DNA from: Acidobacteriaceae bacterium | GTDB lineage: Bacteria > Acidobacteriota > Terriglobia > Terriglobales > SbA1 | Direction of reading: 5' to 3' | Length of the DNA stretch: 6,797 nucleotides | Assembly: GCA_003136335.1 (NCBI GenBank) | Contig: PLEA01000308.1 | Location: forward strand, 1-6,797 | Shown: positions 1 through 6,365 of the stretch, one piece after another | Layout: each line of letters opens with the position of its first letter | How positions within the stretch are numbered: the stretch's first letter is position 1 | Notes under the pieces: model-generated | What the model saw: only the letters and a program-made list of their open reading frames with translations | Database searches by the model: none | Told to the model about the DNA's origin: nothing | Position numbers and translations under genes: made by a program

Positions 1-275
1 GTTTCCGCCAGCATGGGATGCCAGTTGCGATTTCCCCAGTAAACCGGCAACTTCGGGCCATGCCGCCCCAGTTCGTTCTCCAAAGCCGCAATCAGTTCCC
101 GGGTTTGCCGGTTGATCGGGCTCTTGCCGCCGAAATGGTAATAGTGCTCAGCAACCGCCAGCATGCGCTCGCGCGGAACATTCCTTCCGCGCAGCACGTT
201 TTCGAGAAACGGGATCACATCTTCCGGGGACTCGGGCCCCCCGAAAGAGACAACCAGGATGGCATCGTAGTTCAT
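1..275 (-). CDS. hemH: Ferrochelatase (coproporphyrin/protoporphyrin), N-terminal part, cut by window edge
   Basis: Ferrochelatase inserts ferrous iron into a porphyrin late in heme synthesis. The reverse strand from an ATG at 275..273 is open to the window edge and encodes the first 91 residues. These read [14 protein letters not shown] (2-15), a GRNVPRER stretch (30-37), HYYHFGG (44-50), KSPIN (51-55) and [10 protein letters not shown] (76-85). From memory this is the arrangement of the Mycobacterium-type enzyme (SFGGPE, HY.HFGG.SPIN, PVYFGNRNW), so the substrate may be coproporphyrin III as in the CpfC branch. The catalytic His region lies beyond the edge and cannot be checked. Residue 11 is Phe where the Bacillus enzyme has Tyr13. 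The ATG fits the family's usual start, but no clear ribosome binding site precedes it. A palindromic repeat ends only a few bases upstream. Family assignment is confident; the exact porphyrin substrate is inferred. Confidence 0.9.
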   Translation of the reverse strand, partial: MNYDAILVVSFGGPESPEDVIPFLENVLRGRNVPRERMLAVAEHYYHFGGKSPINRQTRELIAALENELGRHGPKLPVYWGNRNWHPMLAE

Positions 276-281
276 TGGTTG

Positions 282-340
282 GGTAGCGCCGGCATCCTGC
301 CGGCTGTCCCGATGGCGTCTCGCCGTCGGCGCCGAGGAAG
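282..340. repeat. GC-rich dispersed palindromic repeat (GCCGGCATCCTGCCGGC type)
   Basis: Seen directly: a perfect 6-bp inverted repeat GCCGGC (288-293) and GCCGGC (299-304) around ATCCT. It is followed by a smaller GGCG/CGCC pair (314-317, 321-324) and the palindrome CGGCGCCG (327-334). Translated, the two strands read SAGILPAVP and [10 protein letters not shown] recall such peptides from many spurious ORFs in Acidobacteriota, Verrucomicrobiota and Planctomycetota, where they mark a dispersed intergenic repeat. It sits between tRNA-Arg and hemH, both read leftward, so its hairpin could also act in the tRNA transcript's 3' region. There is no T-tract, so I do not call it an intrinsic terminator. 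Only one copy is in the window, so the dispersed nature is inferred. Confidence 0.55.
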
Positions 341-359
341 CGTGTAACTTTGTGGGAGA

Positions 360-436
360 TGGTGCGCCCGGAGAGATTCGAACTCCCGACCTGTTGCTCC
401 GGAGGCAACCGCTCTATCCAGCTGAGCTACGGGCGC
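360..436 (-). tRNA. tRNA-Arg (anticodon CCG)
   Basis: The reverse complement folds into a full 77-nt cloverleaf. The acceptor stem GCGCCCG (436-430) pairs perfectly with CGGGCGC (370-364). The D arm has GCTC/GAGC. The anticodon stem GTTGC/GCAAC encloses the loop CTCCGGA, giving anticodon CCG, which reads the Arg codon CGG. The variable loop has five bases. The T arm is GGGAG-TTCGAAT-CTCTC with one G-T pair. The discriminator base is A and the 3' CCA is encoded (362-360). The gene stands alone, 84 nt upstream of hemH, with a promoter candidate just before it. Confidence 0.97.
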
Positions 437-450
437 GCACGGATGTGTAC

Positions 451-480
451 AGTCTACACGGGGAAGGGAAATGGCTTCAA
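451..480 (-). promoter_or_regulatory. Candidate sigma-70-type promoter for tRNA-Arg
   Basis: On the minus strand, TTGAAG (480-475) and TAGACT (456-451) are separated by 18 bp. The tRNA 5' end lies 14 nt after the -10, which would give a short leader. A perfect TTGACA (486-481) lies directly upstream of the -35, but its 24-bp spacing is too long. The -10 lies within the short inverted repeat GTGTA/TACAC (445-449, 455-459). The placement is inferred from consensus only. Confidence 0.4.
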
Positions 481-613
481 TGTCAACATAGCCCGCCTGG
501 TAGCCGAAAGCGGGCTGGAAGATCGTTGCCGATCGATCACGAACCCACCTCGCACACCAGCGGCAACCGCCGACTCGGCAGCATTGTCGTGAAGATGAAC
601 CGTGCTTCCGAGA

Positions 614-631
614 GCGCAGCCTAGCCTGCGC
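614..631 (-). other. Hairpin in the 3' region of the RRM gene
   Basis: GCGCAG (614-619) and CTGCGC (626-631) form a perfect 6-bp stem with a 6-nt loop. It starts about 30 nt downstream of the RRM gene's stop codon. No T-tract follows on the minus strand, so it is not a classical intrinsic terminator. It may still protect or end the transcript. A second compact palindrome, GCCGACTCGGC, lies a little further downstream. The rest of 437-662 holds no gene that I can support. Confidence 0.3.
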
Positions 632-662
632 GGTTCCGTCAATTTTCCGGGGAGCGTTTTCG

Positions 663-1019
663 CTAATAGCGGTCGCGGCGCCCGCCGCCACCACCGCCAC
701 CACCGCCACCCCGGCCGCCACGATCTCCGCGATCGCGGCCACCGCCGCCCCCACCACCTCCGCCACTGCGTTCGGTCTTGGGCCGTGCTTCATTGACGTT
801 GATCGTGCGCCCGCCCACCGACGAGCCATTCAAGGCCGTGATCGCCTTATCGCCGTCTTCGTTGCTAGCCATCTCCACGAAGCCGAAACCACGAGAGCGC
901 CCGGTGTCCCGGTCGGTCATGATGCTCACGCGGTCTACTTGTCCGAAGGGTTCAAAAATCGTCCGGAGCTCGTCCTCGTTCGTATTGAAGCTCAGATTCC
1001 CCACAAAAATATTCTTCAC
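663..1019 (-). CDS. Single-RRM RNA-binding protein with Gly/Arg-rich tail
   Basis: This is a small cytoplasmic RNA-binding protein of the bacterial/cyanobacterial Rbp type. The family is thought to act on mRNA, often under cold or stress; the target here is unknown. From the chosen start the product has 118 residues. One RRM spans about 2-80, with RNP2 IFVGNL (4-9) and RNP1 RGFGFVEM (43-50), including the RNA-stacking aromatics F5, F45 and F47. The tail (about 81-118) has two runs of 9 and 10 glycines separated by RDRGDRGGR and ends in RRDRY, like eukaryotic RGG tails. I chose GTG at 1019 because GAGG lies 6 nt upstream and the family typically begins MKNIFVGNL. ATG at 1034 (123 aa) and TTG at 1052 (129 aa) are in-frame alternatives with weaker ribosome binding sites. 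It appears to be monocistronic. RRM assignment is certain; start and role less so. Confidence 0.92.
   Translation of the reverse strand: MKNIFVGNLSFNTNEDELRTIFEPFGQVDRVSIMTDRDTGRSRGFGFVEMASNEDGDKAITALNGSSVGGRTINVNEARPKTERSGGGGGGGGGRDRGDRGGRGGGGGGGGGGRRDRY
681..767. repeat. Low-complexity CCR repeats encoding oligo-Gly runs
   Basis: Two tracts of CCG/CCA triplets (about 681-710 and 738-765) encode the glycine runs of the RRM protein's tail. Mixed GGC and GGT codons are used, so the tract is not a pure microsatellite. It is still prone to length change by slippage or recombination. Loss or gain of whole triplets would keep the frame. Confidence 0.7.
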
Positions 1020-1132
1020 GCTCTGCCTCTGCATTGAGCTGTCGAAGTGCAAGCAATTCGCGGACTTGGCAGGTCGGGAGAACCTTCCTGAAAATCGAGA
1101 CCGCAGCTAGCGAACAGTCGAATGCGGCGAAC

Positions 1133-1141
1133 AGTATAGCA
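1133..1141 (-). promoter_or_regulatory. Candidate extended -10 promoter for the RRM gene
   Basis: The minus strand reads TGC-TATACT (1141-1133). This is an extended -10 (TGn) followed by a hexamer matching TATAAT at five of six bases. No good -35 is seen 17 bp upstream, which extended -10 promoters tolerate. Transcription would begin near 1126 and give a leader of roughly 105 nt before the GTG at 1019. The -10 overlaps one arm of an inverted repeat (1137-1164). This is a consensus-based inference. Confidence 0.4.
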
Positions 1142-1164
1142 GGTTTTCTGAAACCCGCCTGCTA
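1137..1164. other. Inverted repeat TAGCAGG/CCTGCTA between the zinc-ribbon gene and the RRM gene
   Basis: TAGCAGG (1137-1143) and CCTGCTA (1158-1164) are perfect 7-bp complements around a 14-nt loop. An alternative fold uses GGTTT/AAACC inside TAGCA/TGCTA. It lies about 40 nt downstream of the zinc-ribbon gene's stop, where a terminator for the typA transcript is expected, but it has no T-tract on the minus strand. One arm overlaps the RRM promoter's -10, so it could instead be an operator or do both jobs. Confidence 0.4.
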
Positions 1165-1206
1165 AATGATCTTGAAATGAGTAGCTTGGCTAAGCGCGGG
1201 CACCCG

Positions 1207-1443
1207 CTAGCACTCGTCCACCTTCCAGTATCCCTCAGCGTGAAATCCCATCTGCAGCAGCCGGTTCTTAGGGTCGTGTCTCTTCCCGCAGCCGGGACAG
1301 ATGAGATAGCGTCTCCAGGCCGTACCTTGATGATCGTAGTTCTCGGCCACGGCAAACGTTGTCCCGCAACTACAGGGCACAAGGAACATGCGCAGCGCCG
1401 CTTTCTCTTTCGCGCACTTTTCGGACTTGCGCTGGCGTGTCAC
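1207..1443 (-). CDS. Small zinc-ribbon-like protein of unknown function, coupled to typA
   Basis: I do not recognise a named family. The 78-residue product has C24-x-C26 (PCSCGT) and C49-x-x-C52 (CPGCGKRH) about 22 residues apart, with H56 just after the second pair. This is a four-Cys arrangement that could bind one zinc as a zinc ribbon. Other cysteines are C10 and the final residue C78. The first 18 residues are very basic (MTRQRKSEK..). There is no signal peptide or membrane segment, so it is probably cytoplasmic. The GTG start at 1443 overlaps the typA stop in the sequence GTGA, which suggests translational coupling. An internal ATG at 1389 would give a 60-residue form starting MFLVPCSCG that keeps all four ribbon cysteines, and may be the true start. 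A role in translation with TypA is only a guess from position. Confidence 0.7.
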   Translation of the reverse strand: MTRQRKSEKCAKEKAALRMFLVPCSCGTTFAVAENYDHQGTAWRRYLICPGCGKRHDPKNRLLQMGFHAEGYWKVDEC

Positions 1444-3263
1444 GACTCTTCGACAGTTGCGAATGAACTCTTCTTGCGTCGATTCGATTGCAAGGTTTTC
1501 TTGCGAAGCCGCAGCGACTTAGGCGTAATCTCCACGAACTCATCGTCGGCAATGAATTCAATGGCTTGCTCCAGATTCAACGGACGGAACGGTACCAGCC
1601 GAATCGCTTCATCGGCGGTAGAAGCCCGCATGTTCGTCAGCTTTTTTTCCCGCACGGCATTCACGTCGAGATCGGTGTCCTTGGCATTTTCGCCGATGAT
1701 CATTCCCTCGTACAGTTCAATGCCCGGCCCCAAGAAAAGTTCTCCGCGCTCCTGCAACCCCCACAGGGCGTACGCCGTCGAGACTCCGCCGCGATCGGCG
1801 ATCAGCGCACCCGTAAGCCGGTGCGGAATCTCGCCCTGCCATTCAGTGTATCCGTCAAACAGCGCGTTCATCACAATGGTCCCGCGAGTGTCGGTGAGCA
1901 ACTGGCCGCGGAGTCCGATCAATCCCCGGCTGGGCACACGGAACTCAATGCGCACGCGTCCATAGCCGTGATTGTGCATGTTGGTGACTTCGCCCTTACG
2001 CGACCCCAGTTGCTCCATCACCACGCCAACGAAATCCTCGGGAACGTCCACCGTGAGATGTTCGACCGGTTCCATCAGCTTGCCGTCGATGCGTTTGGTG
2101 ACGATCTCCGGTTTTCCCACCATGAGTTCGTAGCCTTCCCGCCGCATCATCTCAATCAGGATGGAAAGTTGCAATTCGCCGCGCCCCAGCACCTTGAACG
2201 AGTCGGTTGTGCCGGTGTCTTCGACCCGCAAAGAAACGTTGGTCAGAAGTTCTTTTTCCAACCGCTCCCGCAAATTGCGCGACGTGACGTAGGTCCCGTC
2301 CTTTCCCGCGAACGGCGAAGTGTTGACCGTGAACAGCATGGCAATCGTGGGCTCGTCGATTGCGATATGCGGCAAGGGCGCCGGATTCTCCGCTTCGGTA
2401 ATGGTTTCGCCGATCGTGATTCCTTCGACCCCAGCGACCGCAATGATGTCTCCCAATTCCGTTTCGGTGATGTCGGTCCGCTTCAGCCCCGAAAACGAAA
2501 ACAGTTTCGTGATCTTGGTTTTATGCAGCGTTCCATCGAGCTTGGCAATAGCGACTTCCTCGCCCGTATGCATTTTTCCGTTGAAGACGCGTGCGATCGC
2601 CAGTCGTCCCAAATAATCGCTGTAGTCCAGATTCGCCACCAGAATTTGCAGCGGACCCGATGCATCCCCCTTGGGGTGAGGAATCGTCTTCAAAATCGCA
2701 TCGAACAGCGGGCGCAAGTCTTCGCCCCCTCCCTTGATGTCCGTCGTAGCCGTTCCAGTTTTGGCGTTCGTGTACAGCACTGGAAAATCGATCTGATCCT
2801 CTTTCGCGTCCAGATCGATGAACAGGTCATAGATTTCGTTCAGCACTTCCTGCGGGCGCGCGTCCGAGCGGTCAATCTTGTTGATGACCACGATGGGCGG
2901 CAAATTGGCTTCCAGCGCTTTGCTCAGCACGTAGCGGGTCTGCGGCAGCGGGCCTTCGCTGGCATCCACCAGCAACATTACTCCATCGACCATCTTCAGC
3001 GCGCGTTCGACCTCGCCGCCAAAGTCGCTGTGGCCGGGCGTATCCACGATGTTGATTTTCACGTCGTGATAAAAAATCGCGGTGTTCTTGGCCAGGATCG
3101 TGATGCCGCGTTCCCGCTCCAGTTCGTTCGAGTCCATCACCCGTTCGACGTGGTGCTCGTTGGAGCGAAAAGTGCCGCTCTGTTGCAGCATGGCGTCAAC
3201 CAGCGTGGTTTTCCCGTGGTCAACGTGGGCGATGATAGCGATGTTGCGAATACCTGAACTCAA
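1440..3263 (-). CDS. typA: Translational GTPase TypA/BipA
   Basis: TypA is a ribosome-associated GTPase of the EF-G/LepA class. It aids large-subunit assembly and growth under stress such as cold. The 607 residues match the usual family length. The GTPase domain shows G1 AHVDHGKT (12-19), G2 RGITI (52-56, T55), G3 DTPGH (74-78) and G4 NKID (128-131). At the G5 position there is TNAKTG (165-170), where SAKTG is more usual. Domain II and EF-G-like domains III and V follow, then the TypA-specific C-terminal domain (about 480-600) with a basic patch near the end (RLRKK..NRRKK). The start is TTG at 3263, supported by GGAAGGA 6 nt upstream and by [16 protein letters not shown] starting where homologues do. 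Its stop overlaps the zinc-ribbon gene by 4 nt. Identification is secure. Confidence 0.97.
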   Translation of the reverse strand: MSSGIRNIAIIAHVDHGKTTLVDAMLQQSGTFRSNEHHVERVMDSNELERERGITILAKNTAIFYHDVKINIVDTPGHSDFGGEVERALKMVDGVMLLVDASEGPLPQTRYVLSKALEANLPPIVVINKIDRSDARPQEVLNEIYDLFIDLDAKEDQIDFPVLYTNAKTGTATTDIKGGGEDLRPLFDAILKTIPHPKGDASGPLQILVANLDYSDYLGRLAIARVFNGKMHTGEEVAIAKLDGTLHKTKITKLFSFSGLKRTDITETELGDIIAVAGVEGITIGETITEAENPAPLPHIAIDEPTIAMLFTVNTSPFAGKDGTYVTSRNLRERLEKELLTNVSLRVEDTGTTDSFKVLGRGELQLSILIEMMRREGYELMVGKPEIVTKRIDGKLMEPVEHLTVDVPEDFVGVVMEQLGSRKGEVTNMHNHGYGRVRIEFRVPSRGLIGLRGQLLTDTRGTIVMNALFDGYTEWQGEIPHRLTGALIADRGGVSTAYALWGLQERGELFLGPGIELYEGMIIGENAKDTDLDVNAVREKKLTNMRASTADEAIRLVPFRPLNLEQAIEFIADDEFVEITPKSLRLRKKTLQSNRRKKSSFATVEES

Positions 3264-3269
3264 AAAGAA

Positions 3270-3279
3270 TCCTTCCCTA
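3270..3279 (-). promoter_or_regulatory. Strong Shine-Dalgarno for the typA TTG start
   Basis: The minus strand has GGGAAGGA followed by a 6-nt spacer and then TTG. This near-ideal site decides the rare TTG start of typA, since no ATG or GTG in frame nearby fits the family's N-terminus. I found no convincing -10/-35 pair in the A/T-richer stretch upstream (3280-3330). Confidence 0.6.
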
Positions 3280-3402
3280 AATATTGTCTACTACCACTTT
3301 ACTATGCGAAGGATGAAACCACCACGAAATGACGATGCGGGCCGGGAGGGATTAGCAAGTGGAATGACCCAAAGATCCCTTGATACCCCCCGTTTGTAGC
3401 TG

Positions 3403-3450
3403 GTTCTCTTTGCGCCCTTTGCGCTCTTTCTCCGCGCTCTTTGCGGTTCA
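3403..3450. repeat. Imperfect CTTTGCG short-unit repeat in the potC-typA gap
   Basis: Three exact CTTTGCG units occur at 3408-3414, 3417-3423 and 3439-3445. A diverged copy, CTTTCTCCG, lies at 3426-3434. The track ends in CGGTTCAA. I recall this pattern (GCAAAGNNCGCAAAG on the other strand) as a dispersed intergenic repeat in Acidobacteriota and related genomes. In the window it lies in the 258-bp region 3264-3521, downstream of potC and upstream of typA, where I see no gene. Its function is unknown. Confidence 0.5.
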
Positions 3451-3521
3451 AGCTTTGACACGGCCGACAGAATCGATCCGCTTAAAATTCCCTAAGATGT
3501 GCGGCCGAATCGCGAACGGCT

Positions 3522-4379
3522 CTACCGATCCGCTCGAGCAGCGCCTTCGGCAAGTTCCGTTCCGATATCTGCGCTGCCCTCGGCTCGCACGCGCAGCCGA
3601 TACCACACGACGATCGTCACCAGCGAAAACACAAAGATGATGGTCGACACCGCATTGATCTCCGGCGTGATACCACGCCGCAGCCGGCCCCAGATTTCCA
3701 GCGGCAGCGTGTTATCCCGGCCGATGAGGAAGAAGCTGACCGCGATCTCGTCCATCGAGAGTGTGAAAATCAGCAGCGCCGCGCCAATGATCGGCAGCTT
3801 CAGATTCGGTACCGTGATGCGCCAGAACGTTTGCCAATAGTTCGCTCCCAGGTCGAGCGAGGCCTCTTCCTGCGCGCGATCCAGCTTTTGCAACCCCGCG
3901 AAAACTTCGGTGGTCGCCACCGAGATCAGAGCCGTTCCGTGTCCCAGGACAATGGTCATCAGGCTGAGCTTCGCGCCCATTACGTTGAACAGCATCAGCA
4001 GCGAAAGTCCCGTAATAATGCCCGGCAGGATCAATGGCAGCAACACCAGTCGCCGGAACAGCGCCTTGCCAGGAAACTGCGCCCGGTCCAGCGCCAGCGC
4101 CGCTGGTATCCCAAACGTCAGCGAGATCGCCATGGCCGCGAACGCGACCTGCAGACTGTTCAGCAGCGAATCCCAGATTGGCCCATCCGCGAACAAGATG
4201 CGATACCAATCGAGCGTTAGGTGATGCGGCGGAAATCCGCCCACTCCCTGCCCATTGAACGAATAAAGAATGAGCACCGCAATCGGAAGATAGAGAAACG
4301 AGAATACCGCCGCAGCATGAATCAGCAGCCAGCGCGAGCGCGGGATATTGCCAGTGCTCCCGCTCACGAGAAACTCCAT
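3522..4379 (-). CDS. potC: Polyamine ABC transporter permease PotC
   Basis: This is the second inner-membrane permease of a spermidine/putrescine-type importer; it pairs with PotB to form the channel. The 285-residue product has six hydrophobic segments at about 17-40, 74-97, 110-135, 140-160, 196-219 and 241-262. The permease EAA loop lies at 172-191 (EEASLDLGANYWQTFWRITVP region), where the ATPase PotA docks. The reading frame stays open further upstream, but that part is shadow sequence within potB. ATG at 4379 has GGAAAAG upstream and overlaps potB by 16 nt. GTG at 4367 is an equally credible start: it overlaps the potB stop as GTGA and has GGAG 6 nt upstream. The two differ by only four residues. 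A hydrophilic tail of about 23 residues ends the protein. It is the last gene of the operon, and no clear terminator follows. Polyamine specificity is inferred from family and neighbours. Confidence 0.93.
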   Translation of the reverse strand: MEFLVSGSTGNIPRSRWLLIHAAAVFSFLYLPIAVLILYSFNGQGVGGFPPHHLTLDWYRILFADGPIWDSLLNSLQVAFAAMAISLTFGIPAALALDRAQFPGKALFRRLVLLPLILPGIITGLSLLMLFNVMGAKLSLMTIVLGHGTALISVATTEVFAGLQKLDRAQEEASLDLGANYWQTFWRITVPNLKLPIIGAALLIFTLSMDEIAVSFFLIGRDNTLPLEIWGRLRRGITPEINAVSTIIFVFSLVTIVVWYRLRVRAEGSADIGTELAEGAARADR

Positions 4380-5212
4380 TTCTTTTCCAGCCGCTCCGAA
4401 AGAAACAACAGGCTCACTACGATCACCAACATGCCCAGCGAAATCGCCGCGCCCAAGGGCCAGTTGTAAGCCGCGCCGAACAAGCTCACGACGATATTCG
4501 AAATCATGATGCCGCTCGGTCCGCCCAGTAACAGCGGCGCAAGAAAGTCCCCCAGGCTCAAGACGAAGGCGAACGTGGCCCCCGCAACAACGCCCGGAAT
4601 CGACAGAGGAAAAATAACCTTCCAAAACGTCTGTGTCGGCGTCGCGCCCAGATCATGCGAGGCCTCGACCAGGCTGCGCGGAATATGCTCGAGCGCCGCA
4701 TAAATCGGCAGGATCGTGAACGGCGTGTAGATGTGCGTGAGCGTCAGCACCACGGCAAATGGGCTATAGAGCAGGAAATCGAGCGGATGACTCGTCAGAT
4801 GCACATACTGCAGCAGCGTATTGAGCACGCCGTCGGAACCCAGGATCGTCTTCCACGCATACGCTCGCACCAGATAGCTGACCCACAGCGGAATAATGAC
4901 CATCTGATACAGCAAATCTTTCCGCTTGCCCGCATAGAACGAAAGAAAATACGCCAGCGGATATCCCAGCAGCAGAGAAAACACCATCACGCGCGCCGCA
5001 ATCCACATCGAGCGTAGCAGCGTCTGCCAGTAAACCGTCTTCTGCAGCAACTCCTTATAGTTGTCGAAATTCCAGGAGTGCACAATGGCCTGCGCCGGCG
5101 ACACCGACCAGAAGCTGTAGCAGAACATGAGAAAGTACGGCACCAGCAGAAACACCGTTACCCACACCAGCGGCGGCACCGTCACGACCGTCTTGTAAGC
5201 CCGGGAAAACAT
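4364..5212 (-). CDS. potB: Polyamine ABC transporter permease PotB
   Basis: This is the first inner-membrane permease of the importer and the partner of PotC. The 282-residue product has hydrophobic segments at about 9-34, 70-94, 102-122, 150-174, 203-228 and 252-271. Its EAA loop at about 183-203 (EASHDLGATPTQTFWKVIFP region, with E183, G189 and P202) is the docking site for PotA. The SLGDFLAPLLLGG segment (219-231) is typical of PotB/PotH permeases. GTG at 5215 (overlap GTGA with the potA stop) and ATG at 5212 are adjacent. I prefer ATG because AGGA lies 4 nt upstream of it but only 1 nt from the GTG. The overlap with potA implies coupled translation. Assignment to the family is secure; substrate is inferred. 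Confidence 0.94.
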   Translation of the reverse strand: MFSRAYKTVVTVPPLVWVTVFLLVPYFLMFCYSFWSVSPAQAIVHSWNFDNYKELLQKTVYWQTLLRSMWIAARVMVFSLLLGYPLAYFLSFYAGKRKDLLYQMVIIPLWVSYLVRAYAWKTILGSDGVLNTLLQYVHLTSHPLDFLLYSPFAVVLTLTHIYTPFTILPIYAALEHIPRSLVEASHDLGATPTQTFWKVIFPLSIPGVVAGATFAFVLSLGDFLAPLLLGGPSGIMISNIVVSLFGAAYNWPLGAAISLGMLVIVVSLLFLSERLEKKWSFS

Positions 5213-6321
5213 CACTTCCTTTCGGGGGACTCGCGCACCAGGACCGCATCGGCAGGCGAGAACTCGAGTTCCACTTCATTCTGCACTCCGGCTCCGCTAG
5301 CCGTCCGCACGACTAAGACGAGTCCCTCCGCACATTCCACGCGAATCAATTCCGTCGCCCCGTGAAACGCCTGATGCAGGACTCGACCACGAACGCGGAC
5401 CGCATCACCGCCCGAAACGCCTGCCCCTGATCCGACCAGCCCAACATGCTCCGGCCGCAAAGAAAAAAGCGCCTGCCCATCGGGAAGCGAAGTCGCCCAC
5501 GTCAGCGATGCGCACCGCACCACTCCTCCTCGCACGTCGCCCTTCAGCAGATTGGTGTGTCCGATGAATTGCGCGACGTAGGCCGTCGCCGGACGACTGT
5601 AAATTTCACGCGGTGTGGCTACCTGCTCCAGTTCGCCCGAGCGCAGCAGCGCGATGCGGTCCGACATCACCATCGCCTCTTCCTGATCGTGCGTCACGAA
5701 GACAAACGCGATACCTACCTCGCGCTGCAGCGATTTCAACTCCACCTGCATCTGCCGCCGCAGGTTCGCATCCAGCGCCGAGAGCGGCTCGTCCAGCAAC
5801 AGCAGCCGCGGCCGGTTCACCAGCGCGCGAGCCAGCGCAACCCGCTGCTGCTGGCCTCCGCTGATCTTTGACGGTTTCGTCTTCGCGTAGGCCGTCATCT
5901 TTACTTTGTCCAACGCCTCCGCGACTCGTTGTGCAATCTCCGCTGCCGGCCGTTTTGCCACGCGTAATCCGTACGCCACGTTTTGCTCGACCGTAAGGTG
6001 CGGAAACAGAGCATAGGATTGAAACACGGTATTGACGCGTCGCCGGTAAGGCGGCTGGTGATCCAATCTCTCTGTTCCCATCCAAAGCTCGCCTGCACTC
6101 GCCCGCTCGAAGCCGGCAATAATCCGCAACAGCGTCGTTTTTCCCGACCCGCTCTCCCCGAGAATGGTCAAAAATTCTCCCTCCGCAATCTCCAGCGAAA
6201 CATTCCGCAGCACCTCGTTGCGGCCAAACGTCTTGGCCACATTCCGAATGCTGAGCAGGGCTGGTTTCGCCGCGGATGCAGTGTTCGAAGTTGCCGCGAT
6301 GGGAGTGATCGGGGATGCCAT
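5212..6321 (-). CDS. potA: Polyamine ABC transporter ATP-binding protein PotA
   Basis: This is the ATPase that powers polyamine import at the cytoplasmic face of PotB/PotC. The 369 residues show, in order: a low-complexity N-terminal extension (1-22, rich in Ala, Ser and Thr); Walker A GESGSGKT (55-62); Q-loop Q101; signature ISGGQQQR (153-160); Walker B LLLLDEP (173-179, D177 and E178); D-loop SALD (181-184); switch H211; and the THDQEEAM motif typical of the CUT1/POT/MOI class. After about residue 240 comes a TOBE regulatory domain with SLRPEHVGL near 287. All catalytic residues are intact. The ATG at 6321 lies 44 nt after the potD stop and has no clear ribosome binding site. PotA-type ATPases are hard to separate from other TOBE-bearing importers by sequence alone, so the substrate comes from context. 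Confidence 0.94.
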   Translation of the reverse strand: MASPITPIAATSNTASAAKPALLSIRNVAKTFGRNEVLRNVSLEIAEGEFLTILGESGSGKTTLLRIIAGFERASAGELWMGTERLDHQPPYRRRVNTVFQSYALFPHLTVEQNVAYGLRVAKRPAAEIAQRVAEALDKVKMTAYAKTKPSKISGGQQQRVALARALVNRPRLLLLDEPLSALDANLRRQMQVELKSLQREVGIAFVFVTHDQEEAMVMSDRIALLRSGELEQVATPREIYSRPATAYVAQFIGHTNLLKGDVRGGVVRCASLTWATSLPDGQALFSLRPEHVGLVGSGAGVSGGDAVRVRGRVLHQAFHGATELIRVECAEGLVLVVRTASGAGVQNEVELEFSPADAVLVRESPERK

Positions 6322-6365
6322 GTGGCGTCTGTTCGCAGCCGACGCGAGCCGAATCGTATGCTGCG

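Noticed and set aside
350..624. Plus-strand ORFs reading [16 protein letters not shown] and [15 protein letters not shown]
   Set aside because: These peptides are the well-known false translations of the reverse strand of tRNA-Arg, and the cloverleaf is clear.
272..829. 185-codon minus-strand ORF across the tRNA and the RRM tail
   Set aside because: It runs through the palindromic repeat, the tRNA and the RRM coding region in another frame. Its Ala/Val-rich stretch is the frame-shifted glycine tract.
1177..1965. 262-codon plus-strand ORF opposite the typA 3' end and the zinc-ribbon gene
   Set aside because: It has no domain I recognise and lies opposite two better supported genes, so it is a shadow frame.
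1488..3257. A 589-codon open frame on the plus strand opposite typA
   Set aside because: Its span mirrors typA almost exactly. Its peptide is rich in His, Gln, Arg and Phe with no recognisable domain. The typA frame has every expected motif, so this is an antisense shadow of biased codon use.
3455..3488. Perfect TTGACA (3455-3460) with TAAAAT (3483-3488) as a plus-strand promoter
   Set aside because: The 22-bp spacing is too long, and no plus-strand gene follows.
3264..3521. Possible small gene in the potC-typA gap (plus-strand frames at 3082-3399 and 3380-3640)
   Set aside because: These frames run into typA or potC antisense sequence and translate the CTTTGCG repeat. No ribosome binding site or family signal supports them.
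4380..4625. N-terminal extension of the potC frame inside potB
   Set aside because: The added 82 residues are Arg/Gly-rich shadow sequence without similarity to permeases. Good starts with ribosome binding sites exist at 4379 and 4367.
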